This document shows, piece by piece, positions 1-6,311 of a DNA stretch of 12,486 bases; the first letter of the stretch is position 1; each line of letters starts with the position of its first letter. Under the pieces are notes generated by a model that saw only the letters and a list, made by a program, of their open reading frames with translations, was not told the DNA's origin and made no database searches. Origin of the DNA: an uncultured Erysipelotrichaceae bacterium (lineage in GTDB: Bacteria > Bacillota_I > Bacilli_A > Erysipelotrichales > Erysipelotrichaceae); contig CALEMD010000199.1 of NCBI GenBank assembly GCA_937902945.1, positions 1 through 12,486 of the forward strand. The letters run 5' to 3'. Position numbers and translations under genes: made by a program.

Positions 1-8
1 TTCTATTT

Positions 9-395
9 TCAGACTTTTTCATCAAAACTACTTGAATTCCTGATAGTTAAATTCTTCTCGAAGAAGTTCGCACCCATTCTAGATGCCGACGCAGCCAATA
101 TAGGCATATGCAATCTTTCTGCATTCTTCCTGATTGTCATTACATCCTCATGCAGCATCGGTTCACTGCTGATCACTCCATCCGTATCGCAGCAGTATCC
201 GCCGTTGAAGCAAAGCATGCCATCAAACTGTATATCATCAAAGCGAGGAACCGCATACGGAGGCCGACCGGTTGCTAGAAACAGCTTTGTTCCGTTTCTA
301 TGCAGACTGTTCAATGCATCCTTGATGCATGGATGCAGATCTGATTCACCGAAATTCAGCAATGTTCCGTCGATATCAAAGAAGGCAATTTTCAT
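9..395 (-). CDS. HAD-IIB (Cof-type) phosphatase, N-terminal half only
   Basis: The 128-residue product starts like a Cof-type haloacid dehalogenase phosphatase, a cytosolic family that dephosphorylates sugar phosphates and similar metabolites. Motif I is DIDGTLL, with the nucleophile Asp7 and acid/base Asp9. Motif II is LFLATGR around residues 38-44. The start of the cap domain follows (CFNGGY, RMGANFF). An in-frame TGA at 9-11 ends it, whereas family members run to roughly 250-270 residues; the motif III lysine and the motif IV GDxxND magnesium site are missing. The frame also drifts from family-like sequence over the last 15 or so residues, so a frameshift or nonsense mutation is likely, and the rest may continue beyond the left edge in another frame. 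The ATG overlaps the truA stop by four bases (ATGA), making it the last gene of the Ecf operon. Family is fairly sure; the substrate is unknown and activity is doubtful. Confidence 0.6.
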   Translation of the reverse strand: MKIAFFDIDGTLLNFGESDLHPCIKDALNSLHRNGTKLFLATGRPPYAVPRFDDIQFDGMLCFNGGYCCDTDGVISSEPMLHEDVMTIRKNAERLHMPILAASASRMGANFFEKNLTIRNSSSFDEKV

Positions 396-1453
396 AGCTT
401 CTGTACCTGGATTGAAACATGTTCAATGCCTTTTCCTTCTCTCATCCATGTTTCTATACTGTCAGATAAAGATTCAGCCAAAGACAGATCATTATCATAG
501 TCAAGCAGATAGAATATACCGGAAGCCTTGTCTTTTTCTCTTGTATAGACAAATGTTCCCATTCTCTTCCTGTTATTTCTTGTTACAAATGCATAGTACT
601 GTGTGCACGCATTTTCTGATACGAGATTCTCAAGCTCCTGAAGATCATGTCCTTCAGGCAGATTATCTTCCCCAAGAAATTCTCTGATCATGCATTTCTG
701 ATTGATTGCCGGTATCTGATAATAGTCCACGTGATATAGTGTCAGACCCTGCGGAGCCGCATTTCTTCTTGCGATCGTTTTTGACTTTGCATCAAGCATT
801 TCTTTTACGTCTGCTGCACTCATGCGTCCTCTGCCGACCTCTATCAGTGCTGCCGTCATCATTCTGACCATATAGCGCAGAAACCCCGTGCCCTTGAAAC
901 GGATATTCAGTACATCTTTTTCCCTTGAAAAATCAATGGCATATATCGTTCTGACCTGATCAGGACAATCTTTCCAGGAATTCGCCGAAAAGGAAGAAAA
1001 ATCATGTGTTCCAACTAAGCAATGGGATGCTTCTTCCATCTTTTCAATATCTAGAGGAATCGGACACTGGTATACCTGATTGCAGCTGAAGACATTGTAT
1101 TCACCAAGATTGATCTTATAGTCATATTGTTTCCAGCGTACATTGTAGCGAACATGAAATGACGCTTCTGCTGTCTCACATTCACGGATTCTGATATCTT
1201 TTGGCAGATGCCCATTCAAAGCACCCTTCCATTTTCTTGCATTCAGATCCATATCACTGTCAAAGGTAAAAACCTGACCCCAGGCACTCACACCCGTATC
1301 AGTTCTTCCAGCCGCAATAATATTGATCTTTGCGTGCGCTATTTCATGCAGCGCCGATTCTATCTGCTCCTGTACACTGTTTCCTTTTCTCTGTGACTGC
1401 CAGCCTTCATAGCCATCGCCGACATAGGAAACGATGCATTTATACCGTGTCAT
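392..1453 (-). CDS. truA: tRNA pseudouridine(38-40) synthase TruA with C-terminal extension
   Basis: TruA isomerises uridines 38-40 in the tRNA anticodon arm to pseudouridine. Of 353 residues, about 1-244 match the usual length and motifs of the family: AAGRTDTGVSAWGQ with catalytic Asp52, the tyrosine-bearing strand RWKQYDYKI, HDFSSF, GTGFLRYMVRMM and the closing APQGLTLYHVDY. Residues 245-353 are an added domain not normal for TruA. Its predicted order of helix, three strands, long helix, strand resembles part of a GNAT fold, but it lacks an acetyl-CoA loop, so its role is unknown. The frame is open up to 1504, but I start at the ATG at 1453 because this gives the canonical N-terminus (TRYKCIVSYVGDG) and forms a TGATG junction with the ecfT stop. 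No clear ribosome binding site precedes it, which suggests reinitiation after ecfT. The gene is followed by the HAD fragment with a 4-base overlap. Confidence 0.93.
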   Translation of the reverse strand: MTRYKCIVSYVGDGYEGWQSQRKGNSVQEQIESALHEIAHAKINIIAAGRTDTGVSAWGQVFTFDSDMDLNARKWKGALNGHLPKDIRIRECETAEASFHVRYNVRWKQYDYKINLGEYNVFSCNQVYQCPIPLDIEKMEEASHCLVGTHDFSSFSANSWKDCPDQVRTIYAIDFSREKDVLNIRFKGTGFLRYMVRMMTAALIEVGRGRMSAADVKEMLDAKSKTIARRNAAPQGLTLYHVDYYQIPAINQKCMIREFLGEDNLPEGHDLQELENLVSENACTQYYAFVTRNNRKRMGTFVYTREKDKASGIFYLLDYDNDLSLAESLSDSIETWMREGKGIEHVSIQVQKL

Positions 1454-2253
1454 CAGATGCCGTAAGACAGGAAAATCATCAGACCAAGCACTGCTGCAGC
1501 ACATATCAGCAGCACATAATCCCGTCTCTCCATCTTCAGTATTTTATAGCGTGTTCTTTCAAGTCCTGGGGCATAGCCTCTAGCTTCCATTGCATTCGAC
1601 AGATCGTCTGCTCTTTGGAATGCTGAAACAAACAAAGGAACAATCAGAGAAAGAATTGCCATGATTCTCTCTTTCATCTTTCCTTCCTTCAGATCTACGC
1701 CTCTGCTTTCCTGCGCCTTGAGAATTCGCTGCGTTTCTTCGATCAGATCCGGAATGAAGCGCAGTGCTAAGCTTATCAGCATAGCTATTTCATGAGAAGG
1801 TACACCGATTTTCTTGAATGGGCCAAGCAGATCCTCAATGCCCAAAGTCATATCCAAAGGCTTTGTGGTTGCGGTCAAGCTTGTTGTAATCATGATCATC
1901 AGAAGCAGACGCACTGCAATATACAGAGTCTGAAAGACGGCATCACTGTATACTGAGAAGGTTCCAATTGTAATCAGTATTGTTCCTGTTTTGACGACAA
2001 GTACATTGATCACAAGCAGAAATACAAGCATAAACAGCATCGGCCGCATAGATTTCCAAATATACAGAAAACTCAGCTTTGCCATCAATATGACAATGCT
2101 CACAGCCGCAAATATGCATGCATATCCAATCCAGCCGGCTGGAAAGAAAATTGCCACCAGCAGTATCAGTATTGCTCCTATCTTGGCACGCGGATCCATG
2201 CGATGCACAATGGAATCCATTGGAATGTATCTGCCCAGTGTAAAATTACCCAT
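1453..2253 (-). CDS. ecfT: ECF transporter transmembrane subunit EcfT
   Basis: EcfT is the membrane scaffold of energy-coupling factor importers. It joins the two ATPases to exchangeable substrate-binding S proteins that take up vitamins or metal ions. The 266-residue protein has the family N-terminus (YIPMDSIVHRMDPRAK) and hydrophobic segments at about 27-57, 72-98, 107-127 and 247-265. Its cytoplasmic coupling helices carry the two Arg-containing motifs that dock into EcfA1 and EcfA2: ESRG near 182-185 and EARGY near 223-227. Length and motifs are normal. The ATG is preceded by AGGTGA at a good distance, and the gene overlaps the end of ecfA2 by eight bases. No S-component gene is present in this window, so this is a shared (group II) module serving S proteins encoded elsewhere. 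The TGA stop shares its last base with the truA start. Confidence 0.95.
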   Translation of the reverse strand: MGNFTLGRYIPMDSIVHRMDPRAKIGAILILLVAIFFPAGWIGYACIFAAVSIVILMAKLSFLYIWKSMRPMLFMLVFLLVINVLVVKTGTILITIGTFSVYSDAVFQTLYIAVRLLLMIMITTSLTATTKPLDMTLGIEDLLGPFKKIGVPSHEIAMLISLALRFIPDLIEETQRILKAQESRGVDLKEGKMKERIMAILSLIVPLFVSAFQRADDLSNAMEARGYAPGLERTRYKILKMERRDYVLLICAAAVLGLMIFLSYGI

Positions 2254-3106
2254 TATGCTTCACCTGCTTTGCAATTGCTGCGGCCATTTCATCAATTGTT
2301 TTAATATCATCAGAAATATCAAAGCCTTTTTCTTTTAAAGTATCTTTGAGCCTGATCAATGATGGCGGCAGTATGCCCATTTCCTGGCATAGTGAAGAAT
2401 TCTGAAAGAACTGCTGCACAGTTGCATGCAATCTGACTTTCCCGCTTTGCATAACTACAACCTCACTGCAGTAGCGGAATACCTGTTCCATATCATGTGT
2501 AACCATCAGAATGGTTTTATTTTCTTTCTCATTCAGATTCTGAAACAAAGCCATCATCGCGGCCGCTCCCTGCGGATCTAAACCTGCGGTCGGTTCATCA
2601 AGCACTATAACCTTCGGATCCATGACTAGAATATCGGCAATGGCTACTCTGCGTTTCTGCCCGCCGGAAAGCTCCAGCGGACTGCGTTCATCAAAAGACG
2701 CATCCAATCCTACTTTGCGCAGTGTTTCTTTTGCCTTTTGAATTGCTTCCTCTTCACTGCAGCCAAAATTCTTTGGCCCAAAAGCAACATCTTTGACTAC
2801 CGTTTCTTCAAAAAGCTGATTTTCAGGGAACTGAAACACCAGACCGACCTGCCCGCGCAGACTCTTCAAATGCTTTGGATCCTCACCGGCAGAAATCGTT
2901 CTGTCAAGCACTTCTACAGTACCGGTACTAGGCAGCAGCAATGCATTGAGATGCTGCACAAGAGTGCTCTTGCCAGAACCCGTCTGTCCAATCACCGCAG
3001 TAAACCTGCCTTCTGTGATATCCAAGTCAACATCTGTCAATGCTGCACAGCGATATGGAGTTCCCTCAGAATAGATGTGGCTTACGCCTTTGAATGATAT
3101 TGGCAT
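2246..3106 (-). CDS. ecfA2: ECF transporter ATP-binding subunit EcfA2
   Basis: This is the second ATPase of the ECF module (EcfA', CbiO2-like). It pairs with EcfA1 on the inner membrane face and hydrolyses ATP to drive uptake. The 286 residues contain Walker A GQTGSGKST (40-48), Q-loop FQFPENQLFE (91-100; this form is typical of EcfA2), signature LSGGQ (146-150), Walker B VIVLDE (166-171) with the catalytic Glu, D-loop GLDP and switch His204 (THD). The C-terminal tail of about 70 residues matches the family's dimerisation domain. It starts 25 bases inside the 3' end of ecfA1, with a GGTGGAAG ribosome binding site, and it overlaps ecfT by eight bases, so the three subunits are probably translationally coupled. 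All catalytic residues are intact. Assignment as A2 rather than A1 rests on the FPENQ motif and gene order. Confidence 0.95.
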   Translation of the reverse strand: MPISFKGVSHIYSEGTPYRCAALTDVDLDITEGRFTAVIGQTGSGKSTLVQHLNALLLPSTGTVEVLDRTISAGEDPKHLKSLRGQVGLVFQFPENQLFEETVVKDVAFGPKNFGCSEEEAIQKAKETLRKVGLDASFDERSPLELSGGQKRRVAIADILVMDPKVIVLDEPTAGLDPQGAAAMMALFQNLNEKENKTILMVTHDMEQVFRYCSEVVVMQSGKVRLHATVQQFFQNSSLCQEMGILPPSLIRLKDTLKEKGFDISDDIKTIDEMAAAIAKQVKHNG

Positions 3107-3909
3107 AATTCTTCCACCATCCTTTCCATTGAAATATTTCTATGCAGTCTGACTCCATGCTTCAGCAATGCATCTTCCATCTTCATGCTGAATGGAATAT
3201 CAAGATCCATCCTGCGCAGTCTGTCTTCATCCTTGAATACGTCTTCCGGTGAGCCAAACATTGCAATCTTTCCATTATTCATAACCAGAACGTCATCACT
3301 TGAAACAACTTCATCTATATCATGGGTAATAGACAGAATTGTCAGATGGCTTTCTTTATGAAGATCCATAATGACTTTCTTTATCTCTGCCTTGCCCTGA
3401 GGATCAAGCATGCTTGTAGCTTCATCAAATATCAGAATCTTTGGCTGCATAGCCAATACACCTGCAATTGCAACTCTCTGTTTCTGTCCGCCGCTGAGAT
3501 GCGTAGGCTCACTGTTCAGATATTCGCTCATCTTAACCTTGCTGGCAAACTTCTGAATGATGCCATCCATTTCTGCCTGCGGAACACAGTGATTTTCCAA
3601 TCCGAATGCTATATCATCCTGTACTGTGGAGCCTATAAACTGATTATCCGGATTCTGGAATACGATTCCAATGGTTCTTCTGATTGCAGTCAGATGCTCT
3701 TCGTCTAAAGGCAGTCCATCAATCAGGATCTCTCCGCTTTTCTTTTCAAGAAGTCCTGCAATCAGTTTTGCAATTGTGGATTTGCCACTCCCATTGCGCC
3801 CAATAATTGTTGTATAGGAACCTTCCTGTATGCTGAAAGAAACATCATTGATTGCCATGATTTCCTGGTCATAACTGAACTTCAGATTTTTAACTTCGAT
3901 CATTGCCAT
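3082..3909 (-). CDS. ecfA1: ECF transporter ATP-binding subunit EcfA1
   Basis: This is the first ATPase of the ECF module and the first gene of the operon. The 275-residue protein has Walker A GRNGSGKST (37-45), Q-loop FQNPDNQFIGSTV (84-96; the form typical of EcfA1), LSGGQ (138-142), Walker B ILIFDE (158-163), MLDP and switch His196 (THD). A short C-terminal domain follows for pairing with EcfA2. The ATG at 3909 is chosen over the ATG at 3903 because TGAGGG (3916-3921) lies six bases before it; the later ATG would have a 12-base gap. In many Firmicutes ecfA1 follows the ribosomal protein gene rplQ. Here it instead has its own short upstream gap and faces a divergent membrane protein gene. 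All ATPase motifs are intact. Confidence 0.95.
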   Translation of the reverse strand: MAMIEVKNLKFSYDQEIMAINDVSFSIQEGSYTTIIGRNGSGKSTIAKLIAGLLEKKSGEILIDGLPLDEEHLTAIRRTIGIVFQNPDNQFIGSTVQDDIAFGLENHCVPQAEMDGIIQKFASKVKMSEYLNSEPTHLSGGQKQRVAIAGVLAMQPKILIFDEATSMLDPQGKAEIKKVIMDLHKESHLTILSITHDIDEVVSSDDVLVMNNGKIAMFGSPEDVFKDEDRLRRMDLDIPFSMKMEDALLKHGVRLHRNISMERMVEELCQYHSKA

Positions 3910-3937
3910 TGCATGCCCTCACGTATAAAGCCACATT

Positions 3938-3943
3938 ATTATA
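3938..3943 (-). promoter_or_regulatory. Candidate -10 box of the ecfA1 operon promoter
   Basis: A perfect TATAAT lies on the minus strand upstream of ecfA1. The predicted RNA start, about seven bases downstream, would give a leader of roughly 22 bases holding the TGAGGG ribosome binding site, which fits well. No convincing -35 hexamer is seen at 16-18 bases, and the TG of an extended -10 is not correctly placed. An activator or a weak promoter is possible. Confidence 0.45.
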
Positions 3944-3983
3944 CAACATAAGCGTAAATTGGGCGATTGAAGCATTTTCTGAC

Positions 3984-3989
3984 TATAAT
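3984..3989 (+). promoter_or_regulatory. Candidate -10 box for the PIG-V-like gene
   Basis: A perfect TATAAT lies on the plus strand 19 bases before the chosen ATG at 4009. The only -35-like sequence is TTGGGC at 3959-3964 with a long 19-base spacer, so the promoter is weak or needs help. If this box is used, the upstream TTG at 3967 cannot be the start codon. Confidence 0.4.
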
Positions 3990-4008
3990 GATCTTAAGTG
4001 GTGTGAAT

Positions 4009-5271
4009 ATGTCCTCTATGATTGGGCTTCTTCTAGGTTACCTGACTGTAGTGCTTCTGCTTGCCGCTGCAGTTTCCGGATTGCATCGTCTTTTTCGTCC
4101 TGCTTCTTCCTATTTCGAAGACAGAAAATACAAGCCGGACCTGCGATCTGCAGGTTTGATGGCAAGCCTTGCTCTGATATTCAGTATAATCTGCATTCTT
4201 ATTTTCGCCTGGTCAGGAGGCGTTTTTAAGGGTGTCCCTTTTGAAGAAGCGATGAGCCGTGTGTTTATCAGAATTGATGCTCGGAATCTTATGCATATTG
4301 CCCAGTACGGATATGGCACTGCCAATGTATTTGAAGACCAGGATAAGATGATTGTCTACTTTCCTCTGTTTCCTCTTCTTGTTAATCTTATACAGAATAT
4401 TGGACATTTTGGCTATTATACCAGTGCCATATTTCTGCAGCCCATATTTCTCTGCGTTTCTGTCTTTCTGCTTCATATCCTTATACAGATGCATTTTGGC
4501 AGAAAGACTGCCTCATTTACTGTACTGTTCCTTCTGCTTCTGCCGGAATCATGGTTTCTATGCACGCCGATGACCGATGGCTTATATCTCATGCTTCTGC
4601 TGTTCTGCTTCCTATTCATTGAAACAGATCATCCATTCTATTTTGCTGTTTTCGGCTTTCTCACTGCTCTGACCCGTTCCTCAGGCGTGATTCTGACTGC
4701 TTCTGCTGTTACAGTGCTGATTGCCTCACTAATTGGAAAACAATCTGCAGACAAGCATCATAATCCACTGGCCTGGGGATTTGCGGCCATCGGCCCATTA
4801 TTGGGATTGGCATGTTATTTAGGGCTGAACCAATACTATTACTCTGATCCATTTGCTTTCAGCTCTGTAATGAAAAGCCATTGGTCGCAGGGTCTAGGCC
4901 TGATTCCAACTACAATGAAGTATCTGGCAGAATATGCATTCAATCTGAATAATGGAAATGGCTGGCAGTTCAGTATATATGTCTCACTGCTCTCATTCAT
5001 TTATATTCCTGTGAAATCTTTTCTGGTATATAAGCAGAAGAACAGAATCCCACTCTCTTGGCTTGCATATACCATCATCTGCATATTTGTAACAGATGGT
5101 GCCACGTGGCTGTTAAGTGAAGCCCGTTACACGCTTACTCTTCCGATCATTCCATTATGCCTTGCTTTATCAATCACGAAAAAGCGTTCTGTTCTTTTGA
5201 CTTTACTTCTGCTCTTTTTGCTTTGGATCATTCTTCTGAAAGTGTTTTTGAATTTTGGCCCTATGTGGTAA
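4009..5271 (+). CDS. PIG-V-like mannosyltransferase family membrane protein (GT-C type)
   Basis: This 420-residue, very hydrophobic protein has roughly ten or more membrane segments. It resembles bacterial relatives of the GPI mannosyltransferase PIG-V (COG5542-like), a GT-C fold family that uses polyprenyl-linked sugars outside the membrane. Supporting signs are the first extracellular loop IDARNLMHIAQYGYG (89-103), matching the family's WDxxWYxxIAxxGY pattern with the Asp kept but both aromatic residues replaced; VYFPLFPLLV (116-125); LLLPESWF and TPMTDGLYLMLL (176-197); the GFLTALTRSSGV stretch (216-227); and SDPFAFS with a following W (279-292). It probably glycosylates a lipid, cell-surface polymer or protein, but donor and acceptor cannot be read from the sequence. 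The ATG at 4009 is preferred to a TTG at 3967 because GTGGTG lies before it and a TATAAT box sits inside the longer version. It stands alone, divergent from ecfA1 and convergent with fba. Confidence 0.75.
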   Translation: MSSMIGLLLGYLTVVLLLAAAVSGLHRLFRPASSYFEDRKYKPDLRSAGLMASLALIFSIICILIFAWSGGVFKGVPFEEAMSRVFIRIDARNLMHIAQYGYGTANVFEDQDKMIVYFPLFPLLVNLIQNIGHFGYYTSAIFLQPIFLCVSVFLLHILIQMHFGRKTASFTVLFLLLLPESWFLCTPMTDGLYLMLLLFCFLFIETDHPFYFAVFGFLTALTRSSGVILTASAVTVLIASLIGKQSADKHHNPLAWGFAAIGPLLGLACYLGLNQYYYSDPFAFSSVMKSHWSQGLGLIPTTMKYLAEYAFNLNNGNGWQFSIYVSLLSFIYIPVKSFLVYKQKNRIPLSWLAYTIICIFVTDGATWLLSEARYTLTLPIIPLCLALSITKKRSVLLTLLLLFLLWIILLKVFLNFGPMW

Positions 5272-5275
5272 GAAC

Positions 5276-5308
5276 AAAAAAAAGACAGATTATTGCTAAA
5301 CTGTCTTT
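5276..5308 (-). terminator. Terminator of fba, probably bidirectional
   Basis: An 8-bp stem, AAAGACAG (5281-5288) with CTGTCTTT (5301-5308), encloses a 12-base loop. Read from the minus strand it runs directly into eight T residues, a good intrinsic terminator 11 bases after the fba stop. Read from the plus strand it is followed by a weaker U-rich tail (TTTCCCTTTCT), so it may also end the PIG-V-like transcript. Confidence 0.8.
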
Positions 5309-5318
5309 CCCTTTCTGC

Positions 5319-6185
5319 TTACGCCTTGTCAGCGCAGCCGAATGAATTTACCATCTCGATAACCTGAGCTGTAATAGCATCAGCTCCCGGTTTCAAGAGT
5401 TTGCGAGGATCATAGCCTTTGCCAGCCTGATCTTTGCCTGCTTCGATGTATTCACGAGTTGCCTTTGCAAATACAAGCTGCAGTTCAGTGTTAACGTTGA
5501 CTTTAGAAACACCCATTGTAATAGCCTTGTGAACCATATCATAAGGAATGCCGCTTCCGCCATGCAGAACCAGCGGTTTGCCATTGACTGCCTTCTGGAT
5601 TTCTTCCAGACGGTCAAAGTTCAATCCAGCCCAGTTATCCGGATATACACCGTGAATATTGCCAATGCCTGCAGCAAGGAAATCTACTCCCAATGCAGCA
5701 ATTGTTGCACATTCTTTCGGATCTGCAAGTTCACCATTGGAAGTAACGCCATCTTCTGTACCGCCGATGCCGCCTACTTCGCATTCAATGGAGCAGCCCT
5801 TTGAATGAGCTAAAGCGATGAGTTCCTTTGACTTTTCCATATTCTCTTCGAAAGAATAGTGGGAACCATCGAACATTACAGAAGTGAATCCTGCTTCGAT
5901 GCATGCTTTTGTTCCTTCATATGTACCATGATCCAGATGCAGAGCTACAGGTACTGTAATACCCATCTGATCATGAATATCACGGACCATATCGACTACA
6001 TTCTTGAATCCGCACATATACTTGCCTGCACCCTCAGATACACCAAGCATAACAGGGGAATTAGCCTTCTGGCATCCTGCTAGAACTGCCTTGATCCACT
6101 CCATGTTATTGATGTTGAATGCAGCTACTGCATAATGACCATCATGTGCTTTGTTGATCATTTCTGTTGCTGAAACCATTACCAT
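5319..6185 (-). CDS. fba: Class II fructose-1,6-bisphosphate aldolase
   Basis: This zinc-dependent glycolytic and gluconeogenic enzyme splits fructose 1,6-bisphosphate into dihydroxyacetone phosphate and glyceraldehyde 3-phosphate in the cytosol. The 288 residues match the length of the bacterial class II family. Visible active-site elements are Asp85 and zinc ligand His86 in ALHLDHGTYEG, Glu136 in ECEVGGIGGTEDG, His178 in GNIHGVY, His208 in LVLHGGSGIP, and the phosphate-binding NVNTELQ. The related tagatose-bisphosphate aldolase cannot be fully excluded, but the sequence and the rpoE neighbourhood favour FBA. The frame is open to 6251, but the ATG at 6185 gives the normal N-terminus and has AAGGAGG ten bases before it; the longer version would run through the promoter. 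It is separated from rpoE by a terminator and has its own promoter, as expected for a highly expressed glycolytic gene. Confidence 0.95.
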   Translation of the reverse strand: MVMVSATEMINKAHDGHYAVAAFNINNMEWIKAVLAGCQKANSPVMLGVSEGAGKYMCGFKNVVDMVRDIHDQMGITVPVALHLDHGTYEGTKACIEAGFTSVMFDGSHYSFEENMEKSKELIALAHSKGCSIECEVGGIGGTEDGVTSNGELADPKECATIAALGVDFLAAGIGNIHGVYPDNWAGLNFDRLEEIQKAVNGKPLVLHGGSGIPYDMVHKAITMGVSKVNVNTELQLVFAKATREYIEAGKDQAGKGYDPRKLLKPGADAITAQVIEMVNSFGCADKA

Positions 6186-6195
6186 ATCCTTAAAT

Positions 6196-6202
6196 CCTCC
6201 TT
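6196..6202 (-). promoter_or_regulatory. Strong ribosome binding site of fba
   Basis: AAGGAGG on the minus strand, ten bases before the ATG at 6185, is a near-perfect match to the anti-Shine-Dalgarno sequence. It fixes the fba start, ruling out the longer open frame to 6251. Confidence 0.85.
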
Positions 6203-6213
6203 CTTGCAGTTTC

Positions 6214-6241
6214 ATTCTATTCTTTTTTGCACGTCTTGCAA
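6214..6241 (-). promoter_or_regulatory. Candidate sigma-A promoter of fba
   Basis: On the minus strand TTGCAA (6236-6241; 4 of 6 to TTGACA) and TAGAAT (6214-6219; 5 of 6 to TATAAT) are separated by 16 bases. The expected start of RNA near 6207 lies just before the AAGGAGG site. The -35 box is inside an inverted repeat, so regulation there is plausible. Confidence 0.55.
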
Positions 6242-6242
6242 A
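6226..6242. repeat. 17-bp inverted repeat over the fba -35 region (possible operator)
   Basis: The sequence TTTGCA-N5-TGCAAA is a perfect dyad with 6-bp arms. It covers the candidate -35 box of fba, a position typical of a repressor site. It does not match the catabolite-repression cre consensus. The regulator is unknown. Confidence 0.5.
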
Positions 6243-6265
6243 GCAAAACACTGCTGTTATTCAGC

Positions 6266-6281
6266 CAAAATGCCCATTTTG
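6266..6281. repeat. 16-bp palindrome upstream of the fba promoter
   Basis: CAAAATG-CC-CATTTTG is a perfect dyad with 7-bp arms and a 2-base centre. It lies between the rpoE terminator and the fba promoter. The loop is too tight and the stem too AT-rich for a strong RNA hairpin, so a protein-binding site is the better guess. It could also be a chance palindrome in AT-rich DNA. Confidence 0.45.
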
Positions 6282-6310
6282 TAAAAAGCAGTCCCTTTGC
6301 AGGACTGCTT
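6282..6310 (-). terminator. Intrinsic terminator after rpoE
   Basis: On the minus strand AAGCAGTCC (6302-6310) pairs perfectly with GGACTGCTT (6286-6294) over a 7-base loop, followed by a T-run ending at 6282. It begins two bases after the rpoE stop and closes the ywiB-like/argS/rpoE operon. Confidence 0.85.
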
Positions 6311-6311
6311 C

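Noticed and set aside
316..345. Clustered GATGCA/TGCATC repeats
   Set aside because: They fall within the well-conserved N-terminal coding part of the HAD gene and are explained by the residues LHPCIKDAL; no spacing pattern is seen.
205..687. Plus-strand open frame opposite the HAD and truA genes
   Set aside because: It is a Cys- and Ser-rich translation without motifs, fully explained as a shadow of the two minus-strand genes.
1454..1504. Longer TruA start at the upstream ATG (1504)
   Set aside because: It adds 17 residues unlike any TruA N-terminus, lies wholly inside ecfT, and the ATG at 1453 gives the canonical start in a TGATG junction.
3967..4008. TTG start for the PIG-V-like protein
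   Set aside because: There is no ribosome binding site before it, and the likely TATAAT box (3984-3989) would be inside the coding part.
6186..6251. Longer fba frame starting at 6251
   Set aside because: It would translate through the promoter and the AAGGAGG site, and the added residues do not match class II aldolases.
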